DNA of 64,000 nucleotides from Harmonia axyridis (lineage: Eukaryota; Arthropoda; Insecta; Coleoptera; Coccinellidae), in NCBI RefSeq assembly GCF_914767665.1, contig NC_059508.1:7874001-7938000 (forward strand), given 5' to 3'. A program made the position numbers and the translations under genes. This document shows, one piece after another, positions 10,848 through 22,674 of this stretch. The stretch's first letter is position 1; every line of letters begins with the position of its first letter. The notes below the pieces were generated by a model, which was not told the DNA's origin, ran no database searches, and saw nothing but the letters and a program-made list of their open reading frames with translations.

Positions 10848-11079
10848 CTTTCATTTATGCTTATTTATGTTTTCGGTATAATAAGAGAATTTTTTATATT
10901 ATATTATTTCTCTTTGATCATATTTAAAGATAGTTCTTCACATTGTGAAATAATTAAAGGCTTTTTGAACTTCAACTTTTCTACTCAGATGTAGGAAAAT
11001 GGTAAATGACGAATGTGTTTTATTTGTTGGAAATAATTTATTGAGATGAGTTCTTCATGCATAAGTTGCACTATGTAGT

Positions 11080-11885
11080 GTGTAACAATTATACTCGTAA
11101 CTATATCATCAGATGGGAAATGAACTTAAACTTCGGCCTTATCTCTATAGGCTCGTACGTCAACAGCAAAATGTATTTCTTGTTGGAAATCATAAATCAT
11201 CTCTACCTGGAAAGATTCTATTTAGCTCTGGTAACAGGAATTCCTGAAGAAATTGTAAGTATCTGTGTCCATTCAGGGTTTCTTAAAAAAAGTAGGCTCC
11301 TATTATTTGGTTGTTTTTAATTCCAGCCCAAACATTAATCTTTTCTGGATACTTAGTGTGGCACTCCTCCATCCAATGCGGATTCTCTCTTGACCAGTAT
11401 CGATAACTTTGGTGATTTACGTGACCGTTCAAGAGAAAAATGGCCTCATCAGAAAAAAAAACATTGCCTAAAAAATCTGCATTTCTATTTTTCATATTCA
11501 TCAAAGTCTCGCAGAATTCTATCCTCCTGTCAAAGTCGTCTTCTATCAGCTCTTGCATCAGATGTACCTTGTAAGGTTGCAGCTTCGCTTTGTGTAAAGT
11601 ACTAAGGACTGTGGAATGATGTAAATCATTATCCAGTGCGACATTTCTCGAACTAGTATGAGGTATCAGAAATTGGGTTTCTACCAATTTCAGGACCATC
11701 GTTGACACTACCCGTTTTTAACTAACAGTTAATTGGGAAATGGGTTGTTCTCGGTTTGGATACTTCGGGTTGAATAAATTACAAACTTCTTTTTGGGTTC
11801 TTGTTTTATCCCCATAGCCAATCATAATTAAAACTTCGATTCGTTCTTGTTCTGTCAATCTCATTTTCAATTTGGATTGATGTAC
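11080..11885 (-). mobile_element. Diverged Tc1/mariner-superfamily transposase remnant (D-D-D type)
   Basis: Read on the minus strand, the protein starts near 11865 with MRLTEQERIEVLIMIGYGD, typical of a transposase family common in insect genomes. After a stop near 11730 it continues in the frame 11708-11283. The first catalytic Asp lies in FFSDEAIFLLNGHVN, followed by YRYWSRENPHWM and INVWAGI. Past a stop at 11283 the segment coding RYLQFLQEFLLPELN is still visible to about 11180, where the second-Asp motif is degraded (QQD has become QQE). The third catalytic block is missing. TIRs were not identified. Confidence 0.7.
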
Positions 11886-13373
11886 TCACGATTTCAATCT
11901 TGATTGTTTGTTATTCGGACCGCTGCATGTTGCAAATAAAAATGCACCCAAAAATTTTGTTGGTGTTGTGGATGTGAACAATTTTTTATTTTGAATTTTA
12001 TTGTCGTTGAAAATCCTGGACTCAAGTATTCATTTCAATTTAAATAATAATAATAATAATAAATGAAAGTATCTAATGCAATAAGAAACTATGAGACCAT
12101 AACAAATAAACATGTTTCTATCCATCCTGTATAAATGGATCTTACAATGATTCGTACCATTGAGTACCTAATTGAAGAACCATCAAATTGAGGTGTCACA
12201 TTTTCCCATTTAAAAAAATGATGACGTAATCAAGACCATATCATTGACGTCATCTCTCTCGCATGAATGTCAAAAATTGAACAATCAGAAATATGAATTT
12301 AACGTTTCAGCATTTCTTACAAAATTTGTTTTTTGGGAGATATTGAATTTGATCCATACATTTGCACCATACATATACATAGTGAACCGATGATTCAAGA
12401 TACTGTAGAAAAAGAAAAGAATTATATTGTGAAATTTTCGTACTTTTACAAATCCAACACTATGGACTATTTCAGCTAGATGTCGAACTGTCTGAATTCC
12501 CCAATCCATACAAAGCTCCCATCATTTTCAAGGCGGAGATTCCGATTGCTCAGATGAACGGATTGGAGGGAAGGCCAGTAAAATGTGAAGTTGTTTAACC
12601 TCCATTACACCAGTTCACCCTCTCAAAGGCAGTTTCTCAGCTCATTCGCGCTGATGTACGCTGTAGTAAAATGTAATGCATTCCATTCAGTATTTTCGAG
12701 GAATTGTGGACGTTAAATACCAGTAATTTTTCGAAGGAACCAGCGTAATTCGCCCTGATGAATCTGGACAGGGAATGAAGAAATGGTTTTTCACTCGACC
12801 GGAAGAAACACGGACGGCGTTGTGTTTTACACTTTATTCCCTTGTGCAAGTTTCCACGGTATGAGTTACACATTTTAATCACGAATAATTTGGTTTTGCT
12901 CTGCTCTACCAGATCTGGGGTTTGTTAAGTTGTGGACTCTTCAATTTGGATTGAAGTTTACAAGGTTTTTTTTTATAATTTTCTTTATTCCATCTCATGG
13001 AAAACCGTAGAGTACCATCTATCAAAAGAATCGAATATGTGTTTCAAGAACAGTGAAAAACATGGTATTAGGTTAATATTTTTCTCGATTATTCCATGGT
13101 TCGTATGAAGTGATCAGCTTGAAATTCTTCACAAAATTCAAAATTTTGACTTTATATCGACATTTGGTCCAGTGATCAGCATTGCCTACAAAGAAATCCG
13201 GTTCTTCTATTATAGTTTGAATGAAGGCATCGACTGCTATGGTCATTAGCCTGAATAAACTTATTATTCCTCGACTTTTGCCTATACGCGTAGGATTTCT
13301 CCTCGCCGTCGGCTTCTCACTCCTCGCTAAAAGGAACATTCACTCAATCCTAGATATTTAAAATAACAGAAGT
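11886..13373. other. Unassigned stretch with a short (TAA)n microsatellite
   Basis: Contains AATAATAATAATAATAATAA at about 12042-12061. Nothing else is recognisable. 12490-12860 is less AT-rich than its surroundings but has no coding signature. Confidence 0.45.
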
Positions 13374-13860
13374 TTAGAGCTCGGTCGTGTCCGGTCCTTG
13401 TGGTCCCCCTGGTTCTCGTTGAACTTTTGGTCCTCTTACACGTGATCCTTGCACCTGTCCTTCGCTTCCTAGGAATTTTCTCACAGTCCGTGCAGTACCT
13501 GAAAGAACAGCTCTTTGCATTATATTACATATATACTCACTAAGTCCCAGTTGCTTGATATTCCTCTTGAGATTTTTGTGCACTATTCCAGTTGTTGAGA
13601 TGATAATTGGAATAGTTTTCATTGATATCATTCCCCACTGACGCTTTATCTGAAATTCGAGATCCCCATATTTTGAAATTTTTTCGACCTCCTTTTGACG
13701 CAGGTTGTTGTTATTTGGTATTGCTACGTCAACCAGTAATGCTGTCTTTTGATGTAATAGTAATAGTAGTAGTAATATATCTGGTCTATCAGATTCAATA
13801 TCAGGAAAAGTTGAAATTTGTCTTTCTTCGAAGGATTCCAGATGTTTTTTTTTTAACTAA
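13374..13860 (-). pseudogene. LINE ORF2 C-terminal domain, endonuclease-like fold
   Basis: Reading leftward, the frame begins with RPDILLL near 13790, then LLVDVAIPNNNNLRQKEVEK and ISKYGDLEFQIKRQW, followed by IPIIISTTGIVHKNL and GTARTVRKFLG. The order PD, D-V-x-x-P, K-Y-x-x-L, then a TG block and RKxL is a conserved tail of many non-LTR ORF2 proteins, with the layout of a PD-(D/E)XK nuclease. The last about 30 residues are Gly/Pro/Gln-rich (EPGGPQGPDTTEL). No RT motif is seen upstream on the minus strand, so this is a 5'-truncated or deleted copy. Which clade it belongs to cannot be decided by eye. Confidence 0.6.
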
Positions 13861-16029
13861 GAAATCAAAATCATTGAATTTGTAGATTCAGCTTTTTCAA
13901 GTTACTAGAAAATTGACTACTTCTCCTAATTCTGCAGAATCAGTTTAAAATGGAATTTGAATTTTAGTGTTTAGGTTTCCACATAAGAAGATTCTTCAAA
14001 TACTATATGAAATACTTCTAATTTCAAACGAATATCTTTCGAAATTACTTCATCTTCCTATACGGTAATTCATCAATTACAAATTTTCCATGTTTCATAT
14101 TCTACATCCCCTTCGAAACGTGTACTGTGGGGATTGGGGAGAATTTATATACTTATTCTTTTCACGAACGATACAAAGGTTGAGTCAGAATCAATAAACC
14201 AGAATCAGTTTTTCCCTTCAAACGAATCCAATTATAGGATCTCAAAACCAGGAAGTCCAACATAATATAATTGCTGAAAAATTTTTTAATATCAAATCAT
14301 GAACTCAGAGTAAGTTCAGAATACTTCGCTGAATATGGAGTTCAAATACGTCAAGTTCATACAGTCCAATTATTTTTTTTATTCAAAATGATCGAATAAG
14401 AGTTTTGGGTATAGCGTTTTCGTGGGGATTATTAAAACACTGATGTACCACAGATGGTAACTTAATTGTGATACAGAATTTGAATATATCCTCGAACACT
14501 CTACTAACCTTGTAACTTACCTCACTGAACTCTCCTTTTCCCAGGTTTATACCTGGGTTACAGACAAAATCATATTGTACACAGTGAATTTCTTCTTCCT
14601 TTTCTTATTCTCTGAGTTGTATGCATGCGCAAGGGTATCGTGGTGCCTGCACTCTAATTGGGGTAGGGAAAAGATATATTGTCGTCACAAGAGGTTGTTT
14701 GAGAGAATTATTCTTTTGTAGTTTTTTTTATTTGTAGTATGAAAATGAGTTTAAATATTCCTTTTCGAAGCTTATAGAACTAGCGATAATTTTTCAGCAT
14801 AATGAAAGCATTACGCGTTTGAAATGGATAGTTGAGCAAATTATCGAAATTTGATTTTTCGCCTTCAGAAGTCCATTTTTTTTCTCAAACGATTTCAGAG
14901 TGAAAGTTTCATCATGAAATGATGAACAGGGTAGTTTTGTTATGATACTGTATAATTTCACTCTCTTACATTCCGACATGCATAAGTGAAGCACATCCTT
15001 GTTAATATAGAAACATTTTCATGAGAAGGATAATTTCATCAGGCCCATCTCAATGGTTGGTTGAAAAATCCTTGAAAAGTTATCTGTATAAAAACGATGT
15101 TGTTACCAACCTTATTCTCTTCGCTCCTATAAATATACCATCACCCAGATTCCTTTCCATCCTTAAGTGGCTCCATCTCATGTCTCAACTCAGTTTTTCA
15201 CTCCAGTGGACCTTTCGGACTGTCCAGAATAATCCAAACCAACGGAACGTTCGTTGACAAAAGACGCAGCCTATTTCAGTCGACCAATTCCACATAAAAC
15301 ATGCAAAAGCGGGGAAGAGCGTCTGGTCGAACGATTACAGTGAAAAAAAAGGGAGTTTCTATCCATTTCGACTCCGTTTTACGTGGGAGGAGATAGCAGC
15401 TGAGCACTTGAAAATATAATTTTTTCGGTCGATTTATCCGGACCTCAATACGGTCGTAATTTTTCCTTTTCAGCTCCTAAAAAGACCGTGAGTGGCTGAA
15501 TTCGGAATAAATATAGGGAAGAGTCAAATCCCCACAAGGCGCTGAAATTTTATTTACGCCCTGTCCACCGGGTCCCATCCCATATCGGACTTCCAGGCCG
15601 GTTTATCCGCCCGAAAAAACTATGTTATTCTCGGAGTGTAATCCAGCGGACTGTACTGGATCCTAGTTATTATTTTGTTATACACTCACATAATACAACC
15701 TCGTTTTCCATTGGTGGACACCAGGCGGCCATAGGATGTAAGCGTTTTTGATTTATTTGATGGAATTAAATCCTTAATATGGTCGCAAAGGTATGTATTT
15801 ATATTTTATTATTATAACAGCTTTTCCTTCGTTCTCTGCATGAGGTGATCTGGCAGTAGAAATTATCATCTTTTGAGAAAGAATCCATACAGTCATCTTC
15901 TCCGTCTATGAAAATTGGGAGTTGAGGTCATGCTCAAATAATCAATTGTATTCATAAATTGAATGATTATAAATGACGATTTTCCATTGTGATGGTTTAA
16001 AGCGATTTTAAAATTTCGAAAATATACTA
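13861..16029. other. Unassigned; includes a GC-richer island at about 15250-15680
   Basis: No gene or transposon recognised over about 2.2 kb. The 15250-15680 part is clearly less AT-rich than the rest and carries no transposase or RT motif, so it may be conserved host non-coding sequence. This is inference only. Confidence 0.4.
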
Positions 16030-17362
16030 AATAACAAAGAAACTGCAACACCCAGAAGGAGTTATTTTAAATTTCATTATTTTTTTGTTGAAAAACAGAT
16101 ATTCTATATGGCAAGGAAGAAATAATTGGAATTTGGAGAAATAAACGAAGCGTTTACAATTTTTATCGATAAATTTGTTAATAATGTTTCTGTCCACTGT
16201 GATTACCTATACACTCCCCAACACGTCTCGGCATTGATGCAAAAGATGATCTATTTCTTCTTGAGGGATACTATCTCAAGCTGCATGTACTTCTTGTCTC
16301 AGATCCGCCAAAGTCCGTGGGGGACTTTGGACGAAAGATCGGAGGATCTGGGCGGCTATGGAAAAAGATTCACATGGGTTAAAATTCGGAAAAAAACACG
16401 AAGGGTTTACAATTTTTTCAATAAATTTTTTAATAATGTGTTTGTCCATCGCGATTATCTATACACTTCTCGACAAGTCTAGGCATTGATGCAATAAGAT
16501 GGTCTATTTCTTCTTGAGCTACCTCTGTAATTCATGTCTTAGAGCCTCCAAAGTCCGTGGAGCTGGGGTGAATTTCCAAGCCTTCTACCCATGATGTCCC
16601 AAACATTCTCTATTAGCGAAAGATCGGATGATCTGGTTGGCTATTGCAAAAGATTCACATGGATCGCTTCGAAAAAGTTTAAACTAACTCAAGCAACATG
16701 GAGTTGGGGATTATCTTGCTGAAATATTGAATTCTCGAGCCGGATAAGGTGAGGGAGAACATATGGCTTCATTATTTCTTGAAGGTTTCGCAGCGCTGTC
16801 ATTTTACCTCGAATAAAGACTGAAGAAGACCTACTTGCATGTGAAATAGCACCCCATACCATAACGCCTACTGTCCGTTGTACATGACGCTCAACATCAA
16901 ACTGAAGTTCACATCTTCCTCCCCGACGTCGTCTAACCCTTCTTCGGCCATTATTTGCACCGATGTGGAGAATCGAGATTCATCAGAAAAGAGTTGGATT
17001 TCTGTTCGTACGGTTAGCGAATTCTCGAAATGACAACATCGCCTCCCGTAGACCAATAATTCGACCTCTTTCAAATTCACTTAGCTGGCGATAAACTCGG
17101 CGTACACGTGCTCTAGGCATTTTAACAACAGTTAAACATAGACTTTGGATCTCCTCGAACAGCTGGTTTGTTGTAAAATTTAAAGAACTTGCAAAAAACG
17201 ACTACAATATTGAATAGAAATTGTTCACATGAAAAAACCTTCACGATTTCTCTCTCCAAATTCAATCATTTACTCCTTGTTGTACTATTCATGTTTGACT
17301 AAAAAAAGTTTAAAATTCAAACAGCTCCTTCTGGGTGTTGCAGTTCTTTATCAGTTTTATCA
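16030..17362 (-). mobile_element. Tc1-like element (family T5) copy 1, with internal tandem duplication
   Basis: The ends ACAAAGAAACTGCAACACCC (16033) and GGGTGTTGCAGTTCTTTATC (to 17352) are inverted repeats that continue into AGAAGGAG. The gene is on the minus strand. MPRARVRRVYRQL starts near 17120 and a helix-turn-helix region follows (RGRIIGLREAMLSFREFANR). The frame then jumps from NPT directly into LFSDESRF, so about 100 codons including the second DNA-binding part are deleted. The second Asp (FQQDNPQLH, about 16715) and a damaged Glu block (LIENVW, about 16605) remain. The 3' quarter is duplicated in tandem (16136-16395 and 16396-16680). Same family as 50875-52198. Confidence 0.82.
16136..16680. 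repeat. Tandem duplication of about 260 bp inside a Tc1 element
   Basis: The blocks beginning GAAGCGTTTACAATTTTTAT (about 16139) and GAAGGGTTTACAATTTTTTC (about 16399) run in parallel through ACTTCATG-like, CCGTGG and GAAAGATCGGAGGATCTGG / GAAAGATCGGATGATCTGG, and end at AAAGATTCACATGG in each. The right unit is longer where the left has lost sequence after CCGTGG. The copy at 51 kb has only one unit, so the duplication is specific to this copy. Confidence 0.75.
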
Positions 17363-18951
17363 GTTAATATATTTTTCAATTTCGATATATGGAAACAAGG
17401 AGTTTTTGAGGTTCTAGTTAAATAACCAATAATTTTCTCGAATTGAATAATTCCAGTTGACAATTGACATTGTAAGGGTTTATAGTAATTTTGAAGTAAG
17501 TCGATCGTATTTCTGGTTACAAATCTGTTTATGTCTGAATACACTAAGAGAATAAAATACTATGCCAATGATGCACTACATTATTTCTATCTTGTTAGGA
17601 TATGATCTCCTGAGAACTTTTAATTTAGGTACGTACCTCTGCGCGAATCTTTCATTTGAAACCAGCTAAACTTTTTATGTTCTAACTCTCATACTATTTC
17701 GTTGGAATTTGAAAATCAGGAAGCTGAAATTTATATTTCCCAGACCAAATTTCATTGAAAACGGATAAAATTGTGGAAGTTACGGCTCATGCAAAAACAC
17801 AGACGGAAACTTTTAAATCGTGGACCATTTTTCAATGCCAAAAGTGGTCACAGAGCTTTCAATTACTTTCAGTAATTTCGGAAGCAACAAGAAACAGGTA
17901 ACCTAGACATCAGTTACTTGATTACTACTTTTCGGAATAGATGTTATCCGAAACGTGAGCTTTTAATCAGGAAATGGAAAATACTTGGCAGTATAATACT
18001 TTTTTGACTTTTGATCGTTATCTGTCGATAATGATCACAATCTGGATAAAGTTAGCTATTACAGCTCTCATTCCGAAGCGGAAAAGTGGCATTGTATGAT
18101 TGAACTATATTCAGATTTTTGTTGTTTTAATTCGTTGGTATTCACAATTAATGAAAATCTCATTTTCGGTAGTAAATTTTTTTGATTTTCCAGAGTGACA
18201 CCTGCTCTTACGATTCTATCAATTACGCCTATGGACAAACATAAATTCCATTTACCTACATCTGTTGAAATTTTAATTAAAAAAAAAACAATCGATAAAT
18301 TCAGGAAAGGCCATAAATACAACGGATTCCCGATAGCTTGCTCATCTGGCAGACTAATTAGTCTCTACTTCAAGTCTCACTGAAGATTCCAGAAAAATTA
18401 GAGATTCTCGAATCGGCGTTTCAAGCGTGGTGAGCACCAATACCTACATTCCTGAATCTCTGCAGAAGGGTAGTCATCGATCTGATTGGAATGAACGCTT
18501 CGAATCAGCTTGGAGTAGTCTGACCGTTGACTAAATTTTCCAACAGAGGGATGACGAAGATTGCTTCCCTGAAAAATAAAGAGACAAGAGACTACGAGAT
18601 TCACCTACGAACATAGCAACAAGGCAGTCTCCTACAATGTATGAACAAAAGAGGATGCTAGTTTCTGAAGCAAAAATAGCATGAATAATGAGAAATAGCA
18701 TTAATGAATCTCGCGCCTTCAGAAAGAAACAGTTGAATTCTTGTACACTAGCTTATAAGGGAAAACATGAGAAAAACTTTGGAGAACATGTTTATTTATG
18801 GGAGAATTATACTCCAGCAGACCACATAACTGTATGAAGCGAGCGCTCAAGAGCTCCTCACAGTGATTAGAACATTTTTTTTGGATATTCGATATGTTGC
18901 TATGCTTCTGAAAACGCTATCAATACAGTATTTTACAGGAAAAACTATTCT
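17363..18951. other. Unassigned AT-rich stretch
   Basis: No recognised content. Frames at 18068-18322 and 18398-18604 on the minus strand lack family motifs. Confidence 0.45.
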
Positions 18952-20140
18952 ATTGGTGTACAACTTTGCTTCCGCCGTTTTGTAATAGATGACTGTAGCG
19001 GTAAATGGTGATCGAAATAAATAGTAGGTAGATTTCATACAATAAGCTGAGGTATTTGTTAACATAACGCCATCGAAATATTAGTCGATTTGTGTCTCCA
19101 TCAAAGAGTTATTCTGGATTGAACATGTCAGCGTACGAGCCAAATTCTCATCATTTGCATCAATATGTAGAAATCCGCGGCTGAGGCTCATGCATGCTCT
19201 CAAATACCTATGGTGAGGATGCTTTTAGTGGAAGATCATGGCGAGAGTGGTTAAAACACTTCAAGAACTGTGATTTTGACGTCGAAGACTAGCATGGCGG
19301 TGGACGAGAGAAGGTTTCCGAAGATAGAGCATTGGATGCATTACTTGTTCAAGACTTGTGTCAAACGCAACAAGAATTGGAAGGATCATTGAAAGTGATG
19401 CAACAAGCCATTTCAAAACGCCTGAAAGTCATGGGAATGATTCAGAAACGAGGAAATTGGGTGCTGTACGAGTTGAAGCCGAGAGATGTTACGAGGCAAA
19501 GACGGAAAGAATTTCTGTATCGCATTGTGACAGGAGACGAAAACTGGGTTCATTACTATAATTCCAAGCGAAGAAAATCATGGGGATATCCCGGCCATGC
19601 TTCCACCTCAACGGCCAAACCGAATATTCACGATTCCAAGGTCATGCTCAGTGTTTGGTGGGACCAGCTCGGCGTATTGTATTATGAGTTTTTGAAACCT
19701 ACTGAAACAATTACAGGCGATCGTTATCGAACACAATTAATGCGATTGAGCCGAGCATTGAAAGAAAAACGGCGGCAATACAACGAGACACATGATAAAG
19801 TGATTTTACAGTATAATAATGCTCAACCCCATGTTGCGAAAGTGATCATACGTGGACATACGTTGCCTCCTCCGACTATCATTTGTATCGATCAATGACA
19901 CGCGGCCTGGCTAACCAGCATTTGCGGTCTTATGGAGAAGTAAAAATTGGATCGATTCGTGGATCGCTTCAAAATTTGACCAGTTTTTTCAACGCGGGAC
20001 TCGTACGCTGCCCGAAAGATAGGAGAAAGTGGTGGCCAGTGATTGACAATACTTTGGATCATAAATGTTCAACCAGGTTTTTACAATAAAGCCTCGAATT
20101 TCGAAAAAAAAAAATGATGGAAGCTTGATTGTACGCCTAT
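18952..20140 (+). mobile_element. mellifera/mauritiana-like mariner, copy 1
   Basis: The left end TTGGTGTACAACTTTGCTTC (18953) and the right end GAAGCTTGATTGTACGCCTA (about 20139) give TIRs around GTACAA. The element contains one damaged transposase gene (19332-20089, described separately). The same ends occur at 35.4, 46.2 and 54.3 kb. Full length for the family, about 1.2 kb. Confidence 0.85.
19332..20089 (+). pseudogene. D34D mariner transposase, catalytically altered
   Basis: The frame 19332-19898 covers the linker to the catalytic core: WVLYELKPRD (the WVPHEL-type linker motif), first Asp in IVTGDENWVHYY, ARP-like STSTAKPNIH, and WWDQLGVLYYEFLKPTETI. The second catalytic position is Asn rather than Asp (LQYNNAQPH). 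A deletion of about 45 bases then removes the PHPPYSP block and shifts the frame. The third Asp (SSDYHLY) survives in the other frame, which continues as 19883-20089. The N-terminal DNA-binding half (before 19332) is frameshifted. Cannot be active. Assignment to the mellifera group is from general resemblance; mauritiana is the alternative. Confidence 0.8.
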
Positions 20141-21816
20141 ATTCATAGAAAATATTATCTCCGATAACGGAAATGCTAGATATTTCTCTTCCAAACTTCT
20201 TCTTGAAATTTTTAAGGTTCTAATGATGCGATCAACATAAAATTTTGAAGGATGTTTGAAAATGTCATTCTATATCCAAATGCCAATATTCATTGAATGT
20301 ACATATTTGATATGAACAAAAAACATTTCGAAGGATCATATTTACGGAACCCTTCTTCGGATTTCGCTCATTAACAGAATTCATTATTTGAACCTTCAAA
20401 TTCAAAGATTCTGTGTTCGAATGTTATCGTATATAAATAGTCGGTCGAGTAGAGGGATTGAATGGAATTTGAGGATAGAGTTGTCATCATCGAGTCGAAC
20501 CATATTATTTGAGAACTTTCCCAGGCTCAAAATTGGAAAATTACAGACATGACAGATAATGGAGTAGCGATGTGAATGCAATTGTGATTTGTTCGAAGAA
20601 CGAAAGCTCAAAAATGAACAATGTTGAATTGTTTTAGATTTAAAGCCTTTGTTATCTGAGTTAAATCAACTTGAATAGGTGTCTTTATTTGAGACACCCA
20701 AGCGATAATTTGGATGAGCAAATCATTCTAATAAGATTCAATGTATGGCGCTGAGTTAGAAGCGTTATCTCGTGAACTTCAGAAGCAAGATCTGAAGGGG
20801 AACAATATAAAATTCTAAAACGAGCAGCTGCGGTTGGAGCCAAAGAAATATATCCTGATGAAAATTCTGATTCGGCAAAGCCAAAAACAATATTGCCAAC
20901 GTACATCGGGCTCACATGCAATGAGGGATATTAAAATTGATTTATGGTAACTTTTTGCTGGGCATTTTTCTGGGATAGTGATTCTTCCGTTATTACACTT
21001 TTCCGCTATTGAATTCTGTACAGTGGAGCTAGTTCGGAATGGGCACAAGGAAAGAATGAAAGAAAGTAGGTTAACTCCCAACGTCCACATTATTCTTGTT
21101 CTTTTGGCGTAAATTTATAATAACTCTGATATGCAAATTCTTACCGCTTGGGGTTAGAGGAACAACAGAAATCGGATTCGAATTCGAGAATTCGGATTTA
21201 TACATAATCATATATGAATTATTAATAGTAGCAAACAATGCGAAAATCAACATATGGGCGGCTCATCATCCTCTAGGTCTCCCAGGGCCGAAGGAATAAT
21301 CCTAAAATGAGGAAAACTGTGCAAATATACAAGAAGATGAAATAATTGAATTAGCGCTTTGAAAAACATTTTTTTTTTACTTTCATCTGTGAATTCATTA
21401 ATTTATGTTTGATTTGATTTTGCTATTACGGTAATGTGATTTATTTTCTACCTGTATTCATTCTTTTCTTTTTGAAATCAATATAATCGTTCAATTTCAA
21501 GTTTTCTTGATCTCATTTTTTTTTTTGGAATAACTCTCAAACAGTTTGCTCTTTATGCAAGTCTGTAACGAAGCATATTTGTTAGATTCGAAGTGGTATT
21601 TATAATTCTACGAATTCAATCACATAAATATTTCGATTCGAAATAATAAATTTCCCAGATTGAAATTATAACCATATATTTTATTGGTTCTATCAAACGT
21701 CAATTGAGTGGTAAATAATTGATTTGGTTTATTTTCGATAAACTCGTCGTATATGATGTCCACAATTTCGCTTCATTTAATGTTTTTGTTTGATGAGTAT
21801 TTAATATGATTGTATA
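20141..21816. other. Unassigned AT-rich stretch
   Basis: No recognised gene or element. Short minus-strand frames at 20402-21253 lack motifs. Confidence 0.45.
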
Positions 21817-22674
21817 TAGGGTGGTTCCAAATTGGACGTGAACCTTGAAGTCATATTAAGTGATAACCAAAAATCAACAGTTTACGAGATATTTGAGTTC
21901 TTGTTTTTTCAGAAGATTTCTATCCTTACTTTCTTTTTCGTCAATTTTTCTACGTTGATAAACTTCGATTATAATTTTGGACTCTTTTCGTGGCCAGCGA
22001 GAAGTCCAGACTCAACACCGTCAGAGTAGCCGAAGCAGCGAGAAGATTGAGAGTAGATTTCCGGAGGAAAGTAACAACTGAAGAAATGAGTGGGCACGTG
22101 CTTGTATAAGATAGGTGGAGGTCATTTCAAACATAATTTATGAACAAATTTCTACTGAAATTTCGAATTTATTTGCAATGAAAAAATATTTAGTTCATTA
22201 TTTTCCTTTCCTTGCCTCTTACCCCTTTCAAATCAAAATCTGCTGAAACAAAACTAGTGCCTGCATTTTGACGGAATTTTTTTTAGGAGATGAAAGAGGA
22301 ATTTTGCAAGTTTTTTAAATAATTTTGTCATACATAAATTGTAGAATTCGCAGATAAATTTATACCTATTAGAAATTTACTATTTTTTTCTTCATATACC
22401 AAATCACATTTATTCTTATTCAAGATCTAAGATAGCATTGCTTTGCTTTTTTCATACATATCATATCCTTTTTTGATGAAAATAATCAACAATTCAATTC
22501 AAACTTGATCAACTTAAAAAAATGGACGAAAAATGAAGTAAGGTGAGAAATTCTTTGAAAAAACACAAGATCTCAGATATCTCTGTTGATTTTCGGTGAA
22601 TATGGCTCAATCAACAGCAAATGAGTGATACTTACACCTCCTTCAAAGTTCACGTCTGATTTAGAGACACCCTA
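21817..22674 (+). mobile_element. Internally deleted Tc1/mariner element with about 100-bp TIRs
   Basis: The left end TAGGGTGGTTCCAAATTGGA followed by CGTGAACCTTGAAG is matched by the reverse complement of the right end (TTAGGGTGTCTCTAAATCAG, then ACGTGAACTTTGAAG). The similarity continues inward through AAAATCAACAG and GAGATAT for about 100 bp. The interior keeps only a piece of transposase, WPARSPDSTPSE (about 21990-22027), the third-catalytic-residue block of this superfamily, plus a basic C-terminal stretch. A deletion derivative that needed a helper. Confidence 0.65.

Noticed and set aside
12042..12061. (TAA)n as part of a CRISPR-like or satellite array
   Set aside because: A simple microsatellite with no spacers; a similar one lies near 34323.
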